From Pleomorphochaeta sp. (GTDB taxonomy: Bacteria; Spirochaetota; Spirochaetia; Sphaerochaetales; Sphaerochaetaceae), in NCBI GenBank assembly GCA_028532815.1, contig JAQQAS010000037.1:174754-238753 (forward strand): DNA of 64,000 nucleotides, read 5' to 3'. The translations under genes and the position numbers were made by a program. Position 1 is the stretch's first letter. The number at the start of each line of letters is the position of its first letter. The notes beneath the pieces are model-generated. The model saw only the letters and a program-made list of their open reading frames with translations, was not told where the DNA came from and did not search any database. Positions 8,755-17,977 of this stretch are shown one piece after another.

Positions 8755-9592
8755 ATATCCCCTTAACTATTCTATCTTTATTAGCTAAATCTTTTATTAT
8801 CTCAATATTAATAAAATTTGCTTCTTTAAGAAGTTCTCTTACTTTTTCACATTGTCTACTATCACATTCAAAAAATATAGCACTGTGATGCCCAATTAAG
8901 TGATTTTTTGATTGAATTATGATTTTTCGAATAAGATCTAAGCCGTCTTCTCCAAATCCTTCAAGAGCTAGTATAGGTTCTTGTTTTACCTCATCACTTA
9001 CTTCTTCACACCATTGTCGTGTTAAATATGGTGGATTGCTAACAATTATATCATATTTATCACAATTTTCTAAAAGATTGCTCTCAATTATATTAATTTT
9101 TTTTGAATATAGTTTGTTTGCATTATATTTTGCAACTTCTAGAGCCTCAGGACTAATATCACTTAATGATATTTCATTTAAATTATTTTCAAGAGCTAAG
9201 GTTATTGCTATGCATCCACTTCCTGTACATAAATCTAATACTTTTGGTTCAAAATCAAGGGAGTTTATGTAAGAGGTAACTTCTTCAATAATAGTTTCTG
9301 TATCAGGTCTAGGAATTAATGTATGTTTATTTACTTTAAATTCTCTTGCATAAAATTCCTTTTTTTCAAGTATATAGGCTATAGGTTCAGAATTTAATCT
9401 TCTTTCAATTAAGGTATTAAAATATGATATTTTATCATCATCAATTTCTAAAGTATTATAAGTTATTTGCTTGACCTTATTAAGGCCTGTTGCTTCTTCA
9501 AAAAGCAAAGATGCGTCTAAAGAAGGAGTATCAGTGATACTCCTTAATTTATTTGTTGCTTGTGTTAATAATTGACTAACTGTTTTTCCCAT
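8744..9592 (-). CDS. prmC: Release factor glutamine N5-methyltransferase
   Basis: Methylates the GGQ glutamine of class I release factors using SAM. The 282-residue protein shows the IPRPDTE segment at 93-99, a SAM-binding loop DLCTGSGCIAI at 120-130 and the catalytic NPPY at 186-189. It lies directly after prfA, its substrate, with a 6-bp gap, and overlaps rel; the prfA-prmC pairing is common in bacteria. The ribosome-binding site is weak, consistent with translational coupling to prfA. Confidence 0.95.
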   Translation of the reverse strand: MGKTVSQLLTQATNKLRSITDTPSLDASLLFEEATGLNKVKQITYNTLEIDDDKISYFNTLIERRLNSEPIAYILEKKEFYAREFKVNKHTLIPRPDTETIIEEVTSYINSLDFEPKVLDLCTGSGCIAITLALENNLNEISLSDISPEALEVAKYNANKLYSKKINIIESNLLENCDKYDIIVSNPPYLTRQWCEEVSDEVKQEPILALEGFGEDGLDLIRKIIIQSKNHLIGHHSAIFFECDSRQCEKVRELLKEANFINIEIIKDLANKDRIVKGIYER

Positions 9593-9598
9593 TAATTA

Positions 9599-10663
9599 TT
9601 ATGCTTCCTGCATTGCTTTTTCACCAGCTTCAACTTTAAGAGCTTCGATTACTTCATCAAGTTCGCCACTCAAAATTATTTCTAATTTATAAAGGGTAAG
9701 ATTTAATCTATGATCAGTTAATCTGTTTTGTGGGAAGTTGTAAGTTCTAATTCTTTCAGATCTATCTCCACTTCCAACTTGGCTCTTTCTAGCTTCAGAT
9801 CTCTCTTTTTGTTTTTTTTCTTCTTCTAAATCATATAATCTAGAACGAAGAACTCTCATTGCTTTATTTTTGTTTTTTAATTGAGATTTTTCATCTTGAC
9901 ATATAACAACAAGTCCGGTGGGAAGGTGAGTTAATCTAACAGCACTGTCTGTTGTGTTAACACATTGTCCACCAGGTCCACCTGCTCTCATTACATCAAT
10001 TTTTAAATCTTCTTGTTTGATTTCAATATCTGTTTCTTCTGCTTCAGGTAGTACTGCAACTGTAACAGCTGAGGTGTGAACTCTCCCTCCACTTTCAGTT
10101 GTAGGAACTCTTTGTACTCTGTGTACTCCGCTCTCCCATCTAAGGGAACCATATACATCTTTACCGCTTATGGAAAATACTATTTCTTTATATCCCCCTA
10201 AACCGGTATCATTTGAGTTCATGATATCAATTTTCCAGCCCATTTTTTCAGCATAATGTGAATACATTTTAAATAGGTCTGCACAGAATAATGCAGCTTC
10301 ATCACCGCCTGTTCCAGCTCTAATTTCCATAATAATATTCTTACCAGCTAATGGATCTGGTGGTATTAATAACATCTTACATTTTTTATTTGAAACCTTT
10401 GCTGCTTCTTTTAATTCTAATAGCTCTTCTTTTGCCATTGCAATCATTTCGGCATCATCTTCTTCTTTAAGTAGTTCTTCTGCATCTTTTATTTGATTTG
10501 TTAATTCTTCAAGATTTTGCATTTCTTCAACAATTGGTGCTATATGAGCTCTATCGACCATTAGTTGTTTATATAAATTCATATCGCTCATTGTTTCAGG
10601 GCTACTTAATTTATTGTCTATTTCTTTTAATTGTTTAACATATGATGGTAGTTTTTCTATCAT
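9599..10663 (-). CDS. prfA: Peptide chain release factor 1
   Basis: Reads UAA and UAG stop codons and triggers peptide release. The 354-residue protein is standard length. The GGQ motif lies at residues 231-233 within [16 protein letters not shown], and the codon-recognition PxT tripeptide is PTT at 187-189 ([16 protein letters not shown]). The PxT type marks RF1 rather than RF2. It is first in the prfA-prmC-rel group. Confidence 0.95.
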   Translation of the reverse strand: MIEKLPSYVKQLKEIDNKLSSPETMSDMNLYKQLMVDRAHIAPIVEEMQNLEELTNQIKDAEELLKEEDDAEMIAMAKEELLELKEAAKVSNKKCKMLLIPPDPLAGKNIIMEIRAGTGGDEAALFCADLFKMYSHYAEKMGWKIDIMNSNDTGLGGYKEIVFSISGKDVYGSLRWESGVHRVQRVPTTESGGRVHTSAVTVAVLPEAEETDIEIKQEDLKIDVMRAGGPGGQCVNTTDSAVRLTHLPTGLVVICQDEKSQLKNKNKAMRVLRSRLYDLEEEKKQKERSEARKSQVGSGDRSERIRTYNFPQNRLTDHRLNLTLYKLEIILSGELDEVIEALKVEAGEKAMQEA

Positions 10664-10787
10664 TTATTTATTATCTCCGTTGGATTTATTACTAAATATA
10701 ATTTATTTTATTCTTTTTGAATAGTGTTGAGGTCATAATCATTACTCAAGCTTTTGTTGAGTGTTTTTATTAAAATTTAGGAGATAG

Positions 10788-11363
10788 CTATCTGTGTTTA
10801 TCTGGGGTATATCTAACTACTAAATGTATAGTAGCTGGTGAATTTGAATCACAACTAATTGTATGTTCAATATCACAATGATACATTAAAAAGTCACCTT
10901 TTTTTAAGGTGCATTCATTTTGTCCAGCTTTAACTTTAACACTGCCTTTAATTACTGTTAAAAATTCTTGAGTGCCTGCAAAATGAGGTTCACTTGGTAG
11001 TTTTGTATGAGGTTCAAAAGTTATTAAATACATTTCTAAATCTTCAACCATATTTAAAGGAGAAAGGATTCTAATTGTTACACCATGTTCAGTTGTTTCA
11101 ATAACATGTCCAGAACCTGAAGTTGGATTTTTAATGAAATCTCTTTTGGGTTGAGGATTAACATCTAATATATCTTGGATGTCGATATTTAGTCCCCTTG
11201 CTATTTTCCAAACTGTTGCAATAGTTGGGTTTACTTTATCGCTTTCAATTTGGCTTAACATTGCTTTAGAGACACCACTTCTCTCACTTAAAATATTAAG
11301 AGTTAGATGTTTTGATTGTCTAAATTTTTGTATGTTTTTCCCAATTGGTGGGGGTGTTTCCAT
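10788..11363 (-). CDS. XRE-family regulator with C-terminal cupin domain
   Basis: A 191-residue DNA-binding protein. An XRE helix-turn-helix spans about residues 8-62 (RSGVSKAMLSQIESDKVNPT). A cupin_2 barrel spans about 110-185 (HFAGTQEFLTVIKGSVKVK, HCDIEHTISC), the usual small-ligand sensor in this class. The ribosome-binding site AAAGGA precedes ATG. It is 16 bp downstream of the exonuclease I gene on the same strand and may share its transcript. Targets and ligand are unknown. Confidence 0.88.
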   Translation of the reverse strand: METPPPIGKNIQKFRQSKHLTLNILSERSGVSKAMLSQIESDKVNPTIATVWKIARGLNIDIQDILDVNPQPKRDFIKNPTSGSGHVIETTEHGVTIRILSPLNMVEDLEMYLITFEPHTKLPSEPHFAGTQEFLTVIKGSVKVKAGQNECTLKKGDFLMYHCDIEHTISCDSNSPATIHLVVRYTPDKHR

Positions 11364-11379
11364 TTATCTTTCCTTTAAA

Positions 11380-12804
11380 TTAATTAAATAAAGTGTTTGT
11401 TAATTCTTCTCCATATTGTAATAATTGGTTTAATATCTCTTTTTCCTTTTCACTTGTAGTGTCTAAGGAGAGTTTTTCTTTGATTTTTCGATTATAAAAA
11501 TCAAGGTTAACCATTATTTTGCCAGGAGGACTAACAATTCTGTGTGAGCAAAAAGACTTCCATTCTTCCTTGACTTGATCACTTTGGTATTCTAAATAAT
11601 TTCTTAATACGTGTCTATATACTAGCTCTTTAGCTCTTGGATCGTCGAACTTTAATGCTTTGCTTAACTCAAGTTTTTCTTTTTCTGAAGCATCATGGAT
11701 TAATCTAAATCTTTTATTATCTTCATCTTTAAAAAATCCATTGTATAATTGAAAATCTGTATCATCCACCCCTTTGATATCTTGAGAACTTAAAGCTTTC
11801 CTAATTTTCATTATTATTTCAGGATGGTCTTTTAATAATTTGGCTCTTGAAAGTGCTTCTTGTTTATCAATATTAAGTCTTTTTTCTAAGTCTGGCTTTA
11901 ATATACTTAATGGACTAACAAAGGCACATTTATTATATGCAATATTTACAAGGCCATGAGTATATAAGATATTCTCTTCATCTGCTTCTAATAGCGGGGT
12001 GATATCTTCTTTTAAATTAAAGCAAATAACATTGTTGGAGTTAATTATATCAAAAGTTATTGGCATTACTATTGATGTACAACCATTTTTTGATGTGTAT
12101 TTTGGATGAGTGTGTAAAACAGGTTCTCCAAAAGGGGCTTTAAGTAAGTTTTTCATTAATTGTTTTTTTCTATGATCAAAACTCCATTTATATAACAAGG
12201 GTTGTTTTGTTTTGATTAATCTAGCAACTTCAATTGTTGCTCTTACATCAACTAACGCATCATGAGCTCCAATTTGTTCTATATTATTCGCTTCTGTTAT
12301 ATCTGTTAGCTTAAATGATGGGTTCCCATTTTCTTTTTTAGCTGGCCATTGTATTCCATTAGGTCTTAAATCATAAGCAGCTCTAACCAAATTTATAATA
12401 TCCCATCTTGAGCATCCATTTTTATATTCTCTTTCATAGGGGTCAAACAAGTTTCTATATAATGCATTTCTAATAAATTCATCATCAAAATTTATAGAAT
12501 TATATCCTGTAACAACAGTATTAGGTGTTGAAAATTCATCTCTTATTTTTTTTATAAATTCAACTTCTTTAAGTCCTTTTTCATTTACTATATATGGGGT
12601 AATCCCTGTGACTAAGCAAGCAAGTGGATCTGGTAAATAATCAGATGATAATTTACAATACAATAATATTTCAGATCCTATTTGATTTAGTTCTAAATCT
12701 GTTCTAATTGCAGCAAATTGTGCGATTCTATCATAATGGCTATCTAGTCCAAAGGTTTCTAAGTCATACCATAAGATTGATGGTTTCTCTTTTTTTGTAT
12801 TCAT
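11380..12804 (-). CDS. sbcB: Exodeoxyribonuclease I
   Basis: A 3'-5' single-strand DNA exonuclease involved in recombination and mismatch repair. The 474-residue protein begins with the DEDDh exonuclease motif WYDLETFG (Asp14, Glu16) and has GYNSINFDDEFIRNALYRN and AHDALVDVRATIEVARL with the later catalytic His and Asp. The C-terminal SH3-like and helical regions of ExoI seem present by length and by segments such as RHVLRNYLEYQ. A sporadic gene outside Proteobacteria but known in some spirochaetes. Confidence 0.92.
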   Translation of the reverse strand: MNTKKEKPSILWYDLETFGLDSHYDRIAQFAAIRTDLELNQIGSEILLYCKLSSDYLPDPLACLVTGITPYIVNEKGLKEVEFIKKIRDEFSTPNTVVTGYNSINFDDEFIRNALYRNLFDPYEREYKNGCSRWDIINLVRAAYDLRPNGIQWPAKKENGNPSFKLTDITEANNIEQIGAHDALVDVRATIEVARLIKTKQPLLYKWSFDHRKKQLMKNLLKAPFGEPVLHTHPKYTSKNGCTSIVMPITFDIINSNNVICFNLKEDITPLLEADEENILYTHGLVNIAYNKCAFVSPLSILKPDLEKRLNIDKQEALSRAKLLKDHPEIIMKIRKALSSQDIKGVDDTDFQLYNGFFKDEDNKRFRLIHDASEKEKLELSKALKFDDPRAKELVYRHVLRNYLEYQSDQVKEEWKSFCSHRIVSPPGKIMVNLDFYNRKIKEKLSLDTTSEKEKEILNQLLQYGEELTNTLFN

Positions 12805-12864
12805 GGTATAATCTTAACATATTTTAATTATGTGAAAAAGCTTATTTGTGTTTGAGAGGTGTAA

Positions 12865-13509
12865 ATGAAAGGGTTTTTAACAACATTGTTATTTTTAATT
12901 TTTATTAATCCTTTATTTGCGTCCAATATTAGTGAGAAGGAAGTATCAAATGCGTTTGTTGCTATTACTGACTTAGGTTATATTACAGCAGCAGATTTTA
13001 TTTCTTTAAATAGGAAAAATTTTGATTCAATAGCAATTAGAATTTCTCCATCTACTTCATTACCTGATGCAGTATTATTTAGTGATGCCGATTTATCTTT
13101 TTTCTTACCTTATTTTGAAGATGATGATAATAGTAATTTTTTAAGTTCTTTTTTACCGACAATTGATCCATTTGTGAGCGAAAGACTTAAAATTAATAAT
13201 TGGAAAAAGGGAGAAGCGATAGTTACTGGTGCTGCAGCCTTAGTTTTTCCAAACAATATGACTTTCCAACAATTTTTATCTTCTTTTCAATCAGAAAGTT
13301 TACCCAAGGTAGGTGTTAGTTTTAATTACACAGTAAGTGGAACACTTTTTGAAAGTGAAATTAACATTAAAGGGATACTAATTGTTGAATCAGATTCATA
13401 TGGGGTACCTATTGTATCTCCTCTCAGATTAACAATTAATAATGAGGATTATGATTTGTCATTTTTTGAAAGAGCTCCTCTTCTTTTGACAATGAAAAAC
13501 GATATTTAA
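12865..13509 (+). CDS. Exported protein, first of a tandem paralogous pair
   Basis: A 214-residue protein with a signal peptide ending near LFASN. It is a paralogue of the next gene: both share a leader ending PLFA, an opening S-E-x-E-x pattern, a region with DAVLFSDADLS versus DAIVFNNLDMS, a W-x-x-x-x-A-x-x-x-G-A motif, and the late segment INIKGILIVE versus INIKGVFILE followed by PLRLTIN versus PLQITIN. I do not recognise the family. The ribosome-binding site GAGAGGTG is good. It is divergent from sbcB. Confidence 0.75.
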   Translation: MKGFLTTLLFLIFINPLFASNISEKEVSNAFVAITDLGYITAADFISLNRKNFDSIAIRISPSTSLPDAVLFSDADLSFFLPYFEDDDNSNFLSSFLPTIDPFVSERLKINNWKKGEAIVTGAAALVFPNNMTFQQFLSSFQSESLPKVGVSFNYTVSGTLFESEINIKGILIVESDSYGVPIVSPLRLTINNEDYDLSFFERAPLLLTMKNDI

Positions 13510-13522
13510 GGAAACAAAACAT

Positions 13523-14131
13523 ATGAAGAGGATGGTGCAATTAGTTTTGCTATTTATATCTATTTCTCCTTTATTTGCTCTAACTCCTAGTGAAGAAGAG
13601 ACAAGGCTTGCTATCTCATGTGTAAGTGATGCGGTTTTTGTTGCCGCAAATTATTTTATATCTGATATCAAGCCTGAAAACCAAAATATAATTTTAAGAA
13701 CTCCTAAAAATAGTGAAACCTCTGATGCAATTGTCTTTAACAACCTTGATATGAGTACTCTCCTTTCTTCTTTTCCTAGTAAAGAACTCGATTCAACAAA
13801 TATAGTATCTTCATTAAAAGAGCCAATAGCTCCTTATGTTAGAGATGTATTACTAACTAGTGATTGGCAAGAAAATCAAGCGACCATTTTAGGTGCAATA
13901 GCTATTGCCTTTAAAGATAATTATACTGTAGCTCAAGTAGTGTCTAATATGGTTCAAGGTATATACCCTAGAATGGGATTAGTTACCGATATTACTGTAA
14001 GGGGAGAAGCTTTTTCTCAAGATATAAATATTAAAGGTGTTTTTATTTTAGAAGAAGATATGGGAACTTTAGATATTGTCCCTCTTCAAATTACAATTAA
14101 TGGTGATGAATTCGATGTATACAGTTTATAA
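13523..14131 (+). CDS. Exported protein, second of a tandem paralogous pair
   Basis: A 202-residue exported protein, clearly diverged from the neighbour upstream but with the same order of conserved segments (DAIVFNNLDMS, GAIAIAFKDN, INIKGVFILEE, LQITINGDEF). The gap to the first copy is only 13 bp with its own AAGGAAA ribosome-binding site, so both are on one transcript. The conserved Gly-rich strand segments suggest a small beta-rich periplasmic fold; this is inference. Confidence 0.75.
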   Translation: MKRMVQLVLLFISISPLFALTPSEEETRLAISCVSDAVFVAANYFISDIKPENQNIILRTPKNSETSDAIVFNNLDMSTLLSSFPSKELDSTNIVSSLKEPIAPYVRDVLLTSDWQENQATILGAIAIAFKDNYTVAQVVSNMVQGIYPRMGLVTDITVRGEAFSQDINIKGVFILEEDMGTLDIVPLQITINGDEFDVYSL

Positions 14132-14261
14132 TTTTAAAAATTATTTAGTTTTCTTTTCTTGTTGAATTTTAGTTATTTTAAAATAATATTTGACTGTAGA
14201 ATAAAATAAAATAATCTTTTATGATATTTAAAAATAAAGTATTCACTTTGGAGGCGTTTAA

Positions 14262-15563
14262 TTGAATAAAGAGGTAAAAGATTTTTTAATTGAATGGGGG
14301 CTCGATGCAGATTCTTATTCAATTGATGATATGGTAAATAACTTTTTAAGCGAAATGAATAAAGGGCTTGAAAAGGATGGAAATAGTTCACTTCCTATGA
14401 TTCCAACTTTTATAGGTAAGGGCTCTCCCATTGTTCCAGGCCAAAATGTAATTGTAATCGATGCTGGTGGAACAAATCTTAGAACTTGTTTAGTTACTTT
14501 TGATGACAATCTAAAACCAGTTATATCAGAATTTAAAAAAGTTTCAATGCCTGGCATCGATAAAGAAGTAAGTGCAAAAGAATTCTTTTCTGTTTTTGCT
14601 AATCAAGTTGAGCATATAATTGATAAAAGCGATAGAATAGGGTTTTGTTTCAGCTATGCTGCAACTATAACTGAAGATAATGATGGAATTCCAATTGTGT
14701 TCTCCAAAGAAATTAAAGCTCCTGAAGTAGTTGGTAAAAAAGTTGGTCAATCTTTACTTAATGAATTAGAATCTAGAGGTCATTATGTTAAAAATAAAAG
14801 AATTGCTATTGTAAATGATACTGTTACAACTCTTTTAGCAGGAAGAGCTCAAGGTAATGTTAATTATGATGGTTATGTTGGCTTTATATTGGGCACTGGT
14901 ACTAATACAGCTTATTTAGAAGATACTTCCAAAATTAAAAAATTAAATGGTTCTAATCTTGATCAAATGGTTATCAATGTTGAATCTGGAAGTTTTGAGT
15001 TATTAAATGGCAAAATTGATGAATTGTTTATTAAAAGTACTAAAGATCCTTCTACCTACCATTTTGAAAAGAAAATTAGTGGTGCTTACTTAGGTCCAAT
15101 GAGTTCTCTTGTATTACACAAAGCTATTGAAGAAAATGTTTTATCTCAAGCATTTAAAGAAAAATTCGAAGCTATTGGAGATGTTAATACTACAGAAATG
15201 AGCCATTATTTAGAAATGCCTTTTAATAAGGATTATAAGCTTGTAAAGTGCGTAGAAGATAGTGATAGAGATGCTGAGAATCTTTGGTTCCTTTTAGAAG
15301 CTATAATTAAAAGAGCTGCTAAAATGACTGCTGCAAATTTGGCTTCTGCTGTTTTAAAAACTGAATATGGTAAAAATCCTTTACATCCTGTTTGTATTAA
15401 TGCAGATGGTACTACATTCTATAAAACTGAATATCTAGAAAAATATACTAAATATTATTTGCTTCAATATTTACAAGAGCAAAACAATCGTTATGTTGAA
15501 TTTGTTAGAATTGAAAATTCTCCTGTAATTGGTGCTGCTATTGCGGCTCTTGGTTTAAATTAG
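14262..15563 (+). CDS. Hexokinase, eukaryotic-type
   Basis: Phosphorylates hexoses (glucose) with ATP, the entry step of glycolysis. The 433-residue protein has the actin-fold signatures: VIDAGGTNLRTCLV (phosphate 1, residues 65-78), a sugar-loop region GFCFSYAA, NDTVTTLLAG (about 185-194) and GFILGTGTNTAY. This is the Pfam hexokinase_1/2 type, rare in bacteria but present in treponemes, not a ROK glucokinase. The start is TTG at 14262, chosen because GGAGG lies 7 nt upstream. Monocistronic, ending at a strong terminator. Confidence 0.92.
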   Translation: MNKEVKDFLIEWGLDADSYSIDDMVNNFLSEMNKGLEKDGNSSLPMIPTFIGKGSPIVPGQNVIVIDAGGTNLRTCLVTFDDNLKPVISEFKKVSMPGIDKEVSAKEFFSVFANQVEHIIDKSDRIGFCFSYAATITEDNDGIPIVFSKEIKAPEVVGKKVGQSLLNELESRGHYVKNKRIAIVNDTVTTLLAGRAQGNVNYDGYVGFILGTGTNTAYLEDTSKIKKLNGSNLDQMVINVESGSFELLNGKIDELFIKSTKDPSTYHFEKKISGAYLGPMSSLVLHKAIEENVLSQAFKEKFEAIGDVNTTEMSHYLEMPFNKDYKLVKCVEDSDRDAENLWFLLEAIIKRAAKMTAANLASAVLKTEYGKNPLHPVCINADGTTFYKTEYLEKYTKYYLLQYLQEQNNRYVEFVRIENSPVIGAAIAALGLN

Positions 15564-15592
15564 TTAATACAAATTTATTATAATATCCATTT

Positions 15593-15627
15593 AAGGCTCA
15601 ATTTTTTATAAATTGAGCCTTTTTTAC
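15593..15627 (+). terminator. Intrinsic terminator of the hexokinase gene
   Basis: Perfect 12-bp stem AAGGCTCAATTT (15593-15604) with its complement at 15610-15621, loop TTTAT, followed by TTTT. Confidence 0.92.
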
Positions 15628-15902
15628 GTATGTTACTTAAAATAGATACAGATTCGCCTGAGAAATATGCTAAAAAGTGCATAGTAAATTACAAATATGT
15701 ATTGTTTTCTCTTATTTTTGTTCAAATTAAAGTTATTTTAAAAAAACTGAGTAGAAAAGTTAATTTTAGCAATTAATTTTAAATTTTTAATCAATTTATA
15801 CTATACATATATAAATTTAACATATGTATAGTATATTTTTTATTTTAAATTATTTTATACCGAATTAGGATTGATAATTTGAATATTTAAAAGATAATGT
15901 GT
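15627..15902. other. Gene-poor gap between hexokinase and phosphoglucomutase genes
   Basis: No convincing gene in this stretch. It holds an ORF of 48 codons at 15630-15776 without a ribosome-binding site, whose first residues MLLKIDTDSPE faintly recall the N-terminus of Sua5/YciO proteins. It also holds a perfect 14-bp inverted repeat, TATACTATACATAT at 15797-15810 and its complement at 15822-15835, followed by a T-run. The latter could be a hairpin or a protein-binding site. Confidence 0.4.
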
Positions 15903-15937
15903 AAAAAAAACTTCCATTAAATTAATAATGAAAGTTT
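15903..15937 (-). terminator. Intrinsic terminator of the phosphoglucomutase gene
   Basis: On the minus strand ACTTTCATTA pairs with TAATGGAAGT (15935-15926 with 15919-15910, one U-G pair), followed by a run of eight T (complement of 15903-15910). It sits 8 bp past the stop codon. Confidence 0.8.
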
Positions 15938-15944
15938 ATAAAGT

Positions 15945-17822
15945 TTATTTCTCTGCTTTTTTTAGCAATGTTGTGTGGAGATCTATTAAATATGAGTACA
16001 ATTCTAAATTCTCTGATTTAACATCAACTAATATTCTAAAGACTGCTTCAGTTCCAGATCCTCTCATCCACATATATGCTAAATTATTTTTATCTTTATC
16101 TTTAAAGATAACTTTGAATCCACCTCTATATGGTGGGGTTCTAAATTCACTTCCTATTCCAACTAAACAGTTTTTACCTTCCATTTGAACTATTTCAAAA
16201 GAATAAATTGAGAATTTTTCTTTTAGAAATTCACTATTATTTTTATAAAATGATAAAAACTCTTTTTCATATAAGGCTTTAAGAGCTCCATGTGAACTTT
16301 TTACTTCTAATTTAGCTTCTTTTGAAAAAGCATCTGTTGTAATAAATTTGGGTAAGCTATTTATCATATTTTCAATGGTTAAGCTATCATTATTGTAATG
16401 GGTTTTTTCTCTATAAAAATCAAATATTTTTCTATTACTTAAAATATTGATTATACTTAATAGTGTGTTTAGGGGGTCTCTAACTTTAGCAGGATAGGTT
16501 ATATTTCCACCATTAGATCCTTCTCCTAAAATTCTTACTATATAACCCTTATCTCTTAGTTCTTGGGCTTTTTCAACAACATTAGCTTCTCCAACTTCAG
16601 CTCTATATACTTCAACATCTAATGCTTTACATATTTCATCGATTCTCATTGAAGTTGGACCATTAACACTGATAGCCATTTTCTTATCTGGATTGTTATA
16701 TCTCATTGAACTTAATTCTGCCATTACAACAAGGGCAAATACTTCCTGTGCTTTTAAAATCTCAGCTCTTTTAGTACTCTCTTTTATATAAACAAGGTTC
16801 CCTCTATCCCCATCATTGTCTGGTACATATCCAATGACAAAGTCACTATCTTCTTTATATTTTTCTTCAAGAAGTTTTCTGCACATCTCTAAATTTTCAC
16901 CTTCAGGAACAATAGCATGTACAACTTCTCTAGGTTTATCATTATATGTTTGGATTTTAATTGATAGTTCTTCAAAGAAGCTTTTATCAATTGATAAGGT
17001 TCTTGCACTACCATTTAATTCCCCAATAATACCAATATTTTTTTTGGAAATATTTGATTTTAAGTTTTTAAGGTATTCTTCTTTTGTTAAAGGTTGGCTT
17101 GCTGTTAGAAGTGCAAATTCTTTATATGTATCTAAGCTTAATTTCTTAAATGCTTCGATTTTTGAAAGATTTGCTTCTAATTTCTTGGTTTCAAGTTTTG
17201 AAACAAGATTTTTAACATAAATAATAGCCTCTTCTCTATTAACAAAATCTTTAAAATAGTTGATTAGAATTTGAGATTCATCTTTGCTATATACCCCGCC
17301 ATTTTTACCAAATTTTATTCCATTGTGGCCAATAGGATTGTGGGAAGCTGAGATATATAAAAAGGCATCAATGCTTTTATCGACTTGAGAGAGTGCCATA
17401 ATTTCAGGAGCTGCAGCAATAAATAAATTAACTACTTCAATGTTTAAAGATAAGAAAACTCTGTTTATAACATCTAATATTTGAGGACCTGTAGGTCTTG
17501 CATCTATTGCTATTACCACTTTTTTATTTTTTATATTTTGATTAATTCTATTGCTATTAATTTCTTCATCGCTTACACAATTTAGATGTTTAGCAAGAGA
17601 GAGAGCAATAAGGGCTGAAAAATATTTGTCACTTAGACTTATTTCTTCACTAGCATCCTCTTCATCTTTACTAATTGCAAAAACTTTTCTCCATCCTGAT
17701 GCTGAGAGTATAAAGGATGATATTTGGTTTTTGAATTCTTGAATATTTGTTATTTCCTTTTCTAAAGGATTAATTAAAGAATCGCAAATAAATAAATTAC
17801 TCTTTTTATCTTTAAAAATCAT
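15945..17822 (-). CDS. Phosphoglucomutase/phosphomannomutase family enzyme
   Basis: Interconverts hexose 1- and 6-phosphates. The 625-residue protein, longer than the usual 450-580, has the alpha-D-phosphohexomutase motifs: ISASHNPIGHNGIKF with catalytic Ser160, the metal loop DNDGDRG near residue 338, and a sugar loop GEGSNGGNI near 440, with a C-terminal phosphate loop RGSGTEAVFRI. The catalytic set is intact. The ribosome-binding site is AGGAG. It converges on the hexokinase gene; together they channel glucose 6-phosphate to glucose 1-phosphate for polymers. The exact sugar preference is not readable. Confidence 0.88.
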   Translation of the reverse strand: MIFKDKKSNLFICDSLINPLEKEITNIQEFKNQISSFILSASGWRKVFAISKDEEDASEEISLSDKYFSALIALSLAKHLNCVSDEEINSNRINQNIKNKKVVIAIDARPTGPQILDVINRVFLSLNIEVVNLFIAAAPEIMALSQVDKSIDAFLYISASHNPIGHNGIKFGKNGGVYSKDESQILINYFKDFVNREEAIIYVKNLVSKLETKKLEANLSKIEAFKKLSLDTYKEFALLTASQPLTKEEYLKNLKSNISKKNIGIIGELNGSARTLSIDKSFFEELSIKIQTYNDKPREVVHAIVPEGENLEMCRKLLEEKYKEDSDFVIGYVPDNDGDRGNLVYIKESTKRAEILKAQEVFALVVMAELSSMRYNNPDKKMAISVNGPTSMRIDEICKALDVEVYRAEVGEANVVEKAQELRDKGYIVRILGEGSNGGNITYPAKVRDPLNTLLSIINILSNRKIFDFYREKTHYNNDSLTIENMINSLPKFITTDAFSKEAKLEVKSSHGALKALYEKEFLSFYKNNSEFLKEKFSIYSFEIVQMEGKNCLVGIGSEFRTPPYRGGFKVIFKDKDKNNLAYMWMRGSGTEAVFRILVDVKSENLELYSYLIDLHTTLLKKAEK

Positions 17823-17901
17823 ACAAGCTCCTATTTTTTTTATCTTATATCTAGAAAATATCTCAAAAGAGTGTTGAGTACAATACTTGTTGTATTATAT
17901 G

Positions 17902-17917
17902 AAAACAATATTGTTTT
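17902..17917. promoter_or_regulatory. 16-bp perfect palindrome in the phosphoglucomutase/pyridoxal kinase divergent region
   Basis: AAAACAATATTGTTTT, perfectly self-complementary, 80 bp from one start codon and 61 bp from the other. A possible operator; low-complexity composition lowers the weight. Confidence 0.3.
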
Positions 17918-17977
17918 TTTGTATAAACTTTTAATTAATTACTTGTAGTTCAAACTAGACTTTGATAATCTTATTTT

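Noticed and set aside
7118..9272. Plus-strand ORFs over rel and prmC
   Set aside because: They are antisense shadows of strongly supported minus-strand genes with no ribosome-binding site or family resemblance.
10744..10762. Hairpin ACTCAA/TTGAGT as a terminator of the cupin regulator gene
   Set aside because: On the minus strand no T-run follows the stem; the T-run is on the wrong side.
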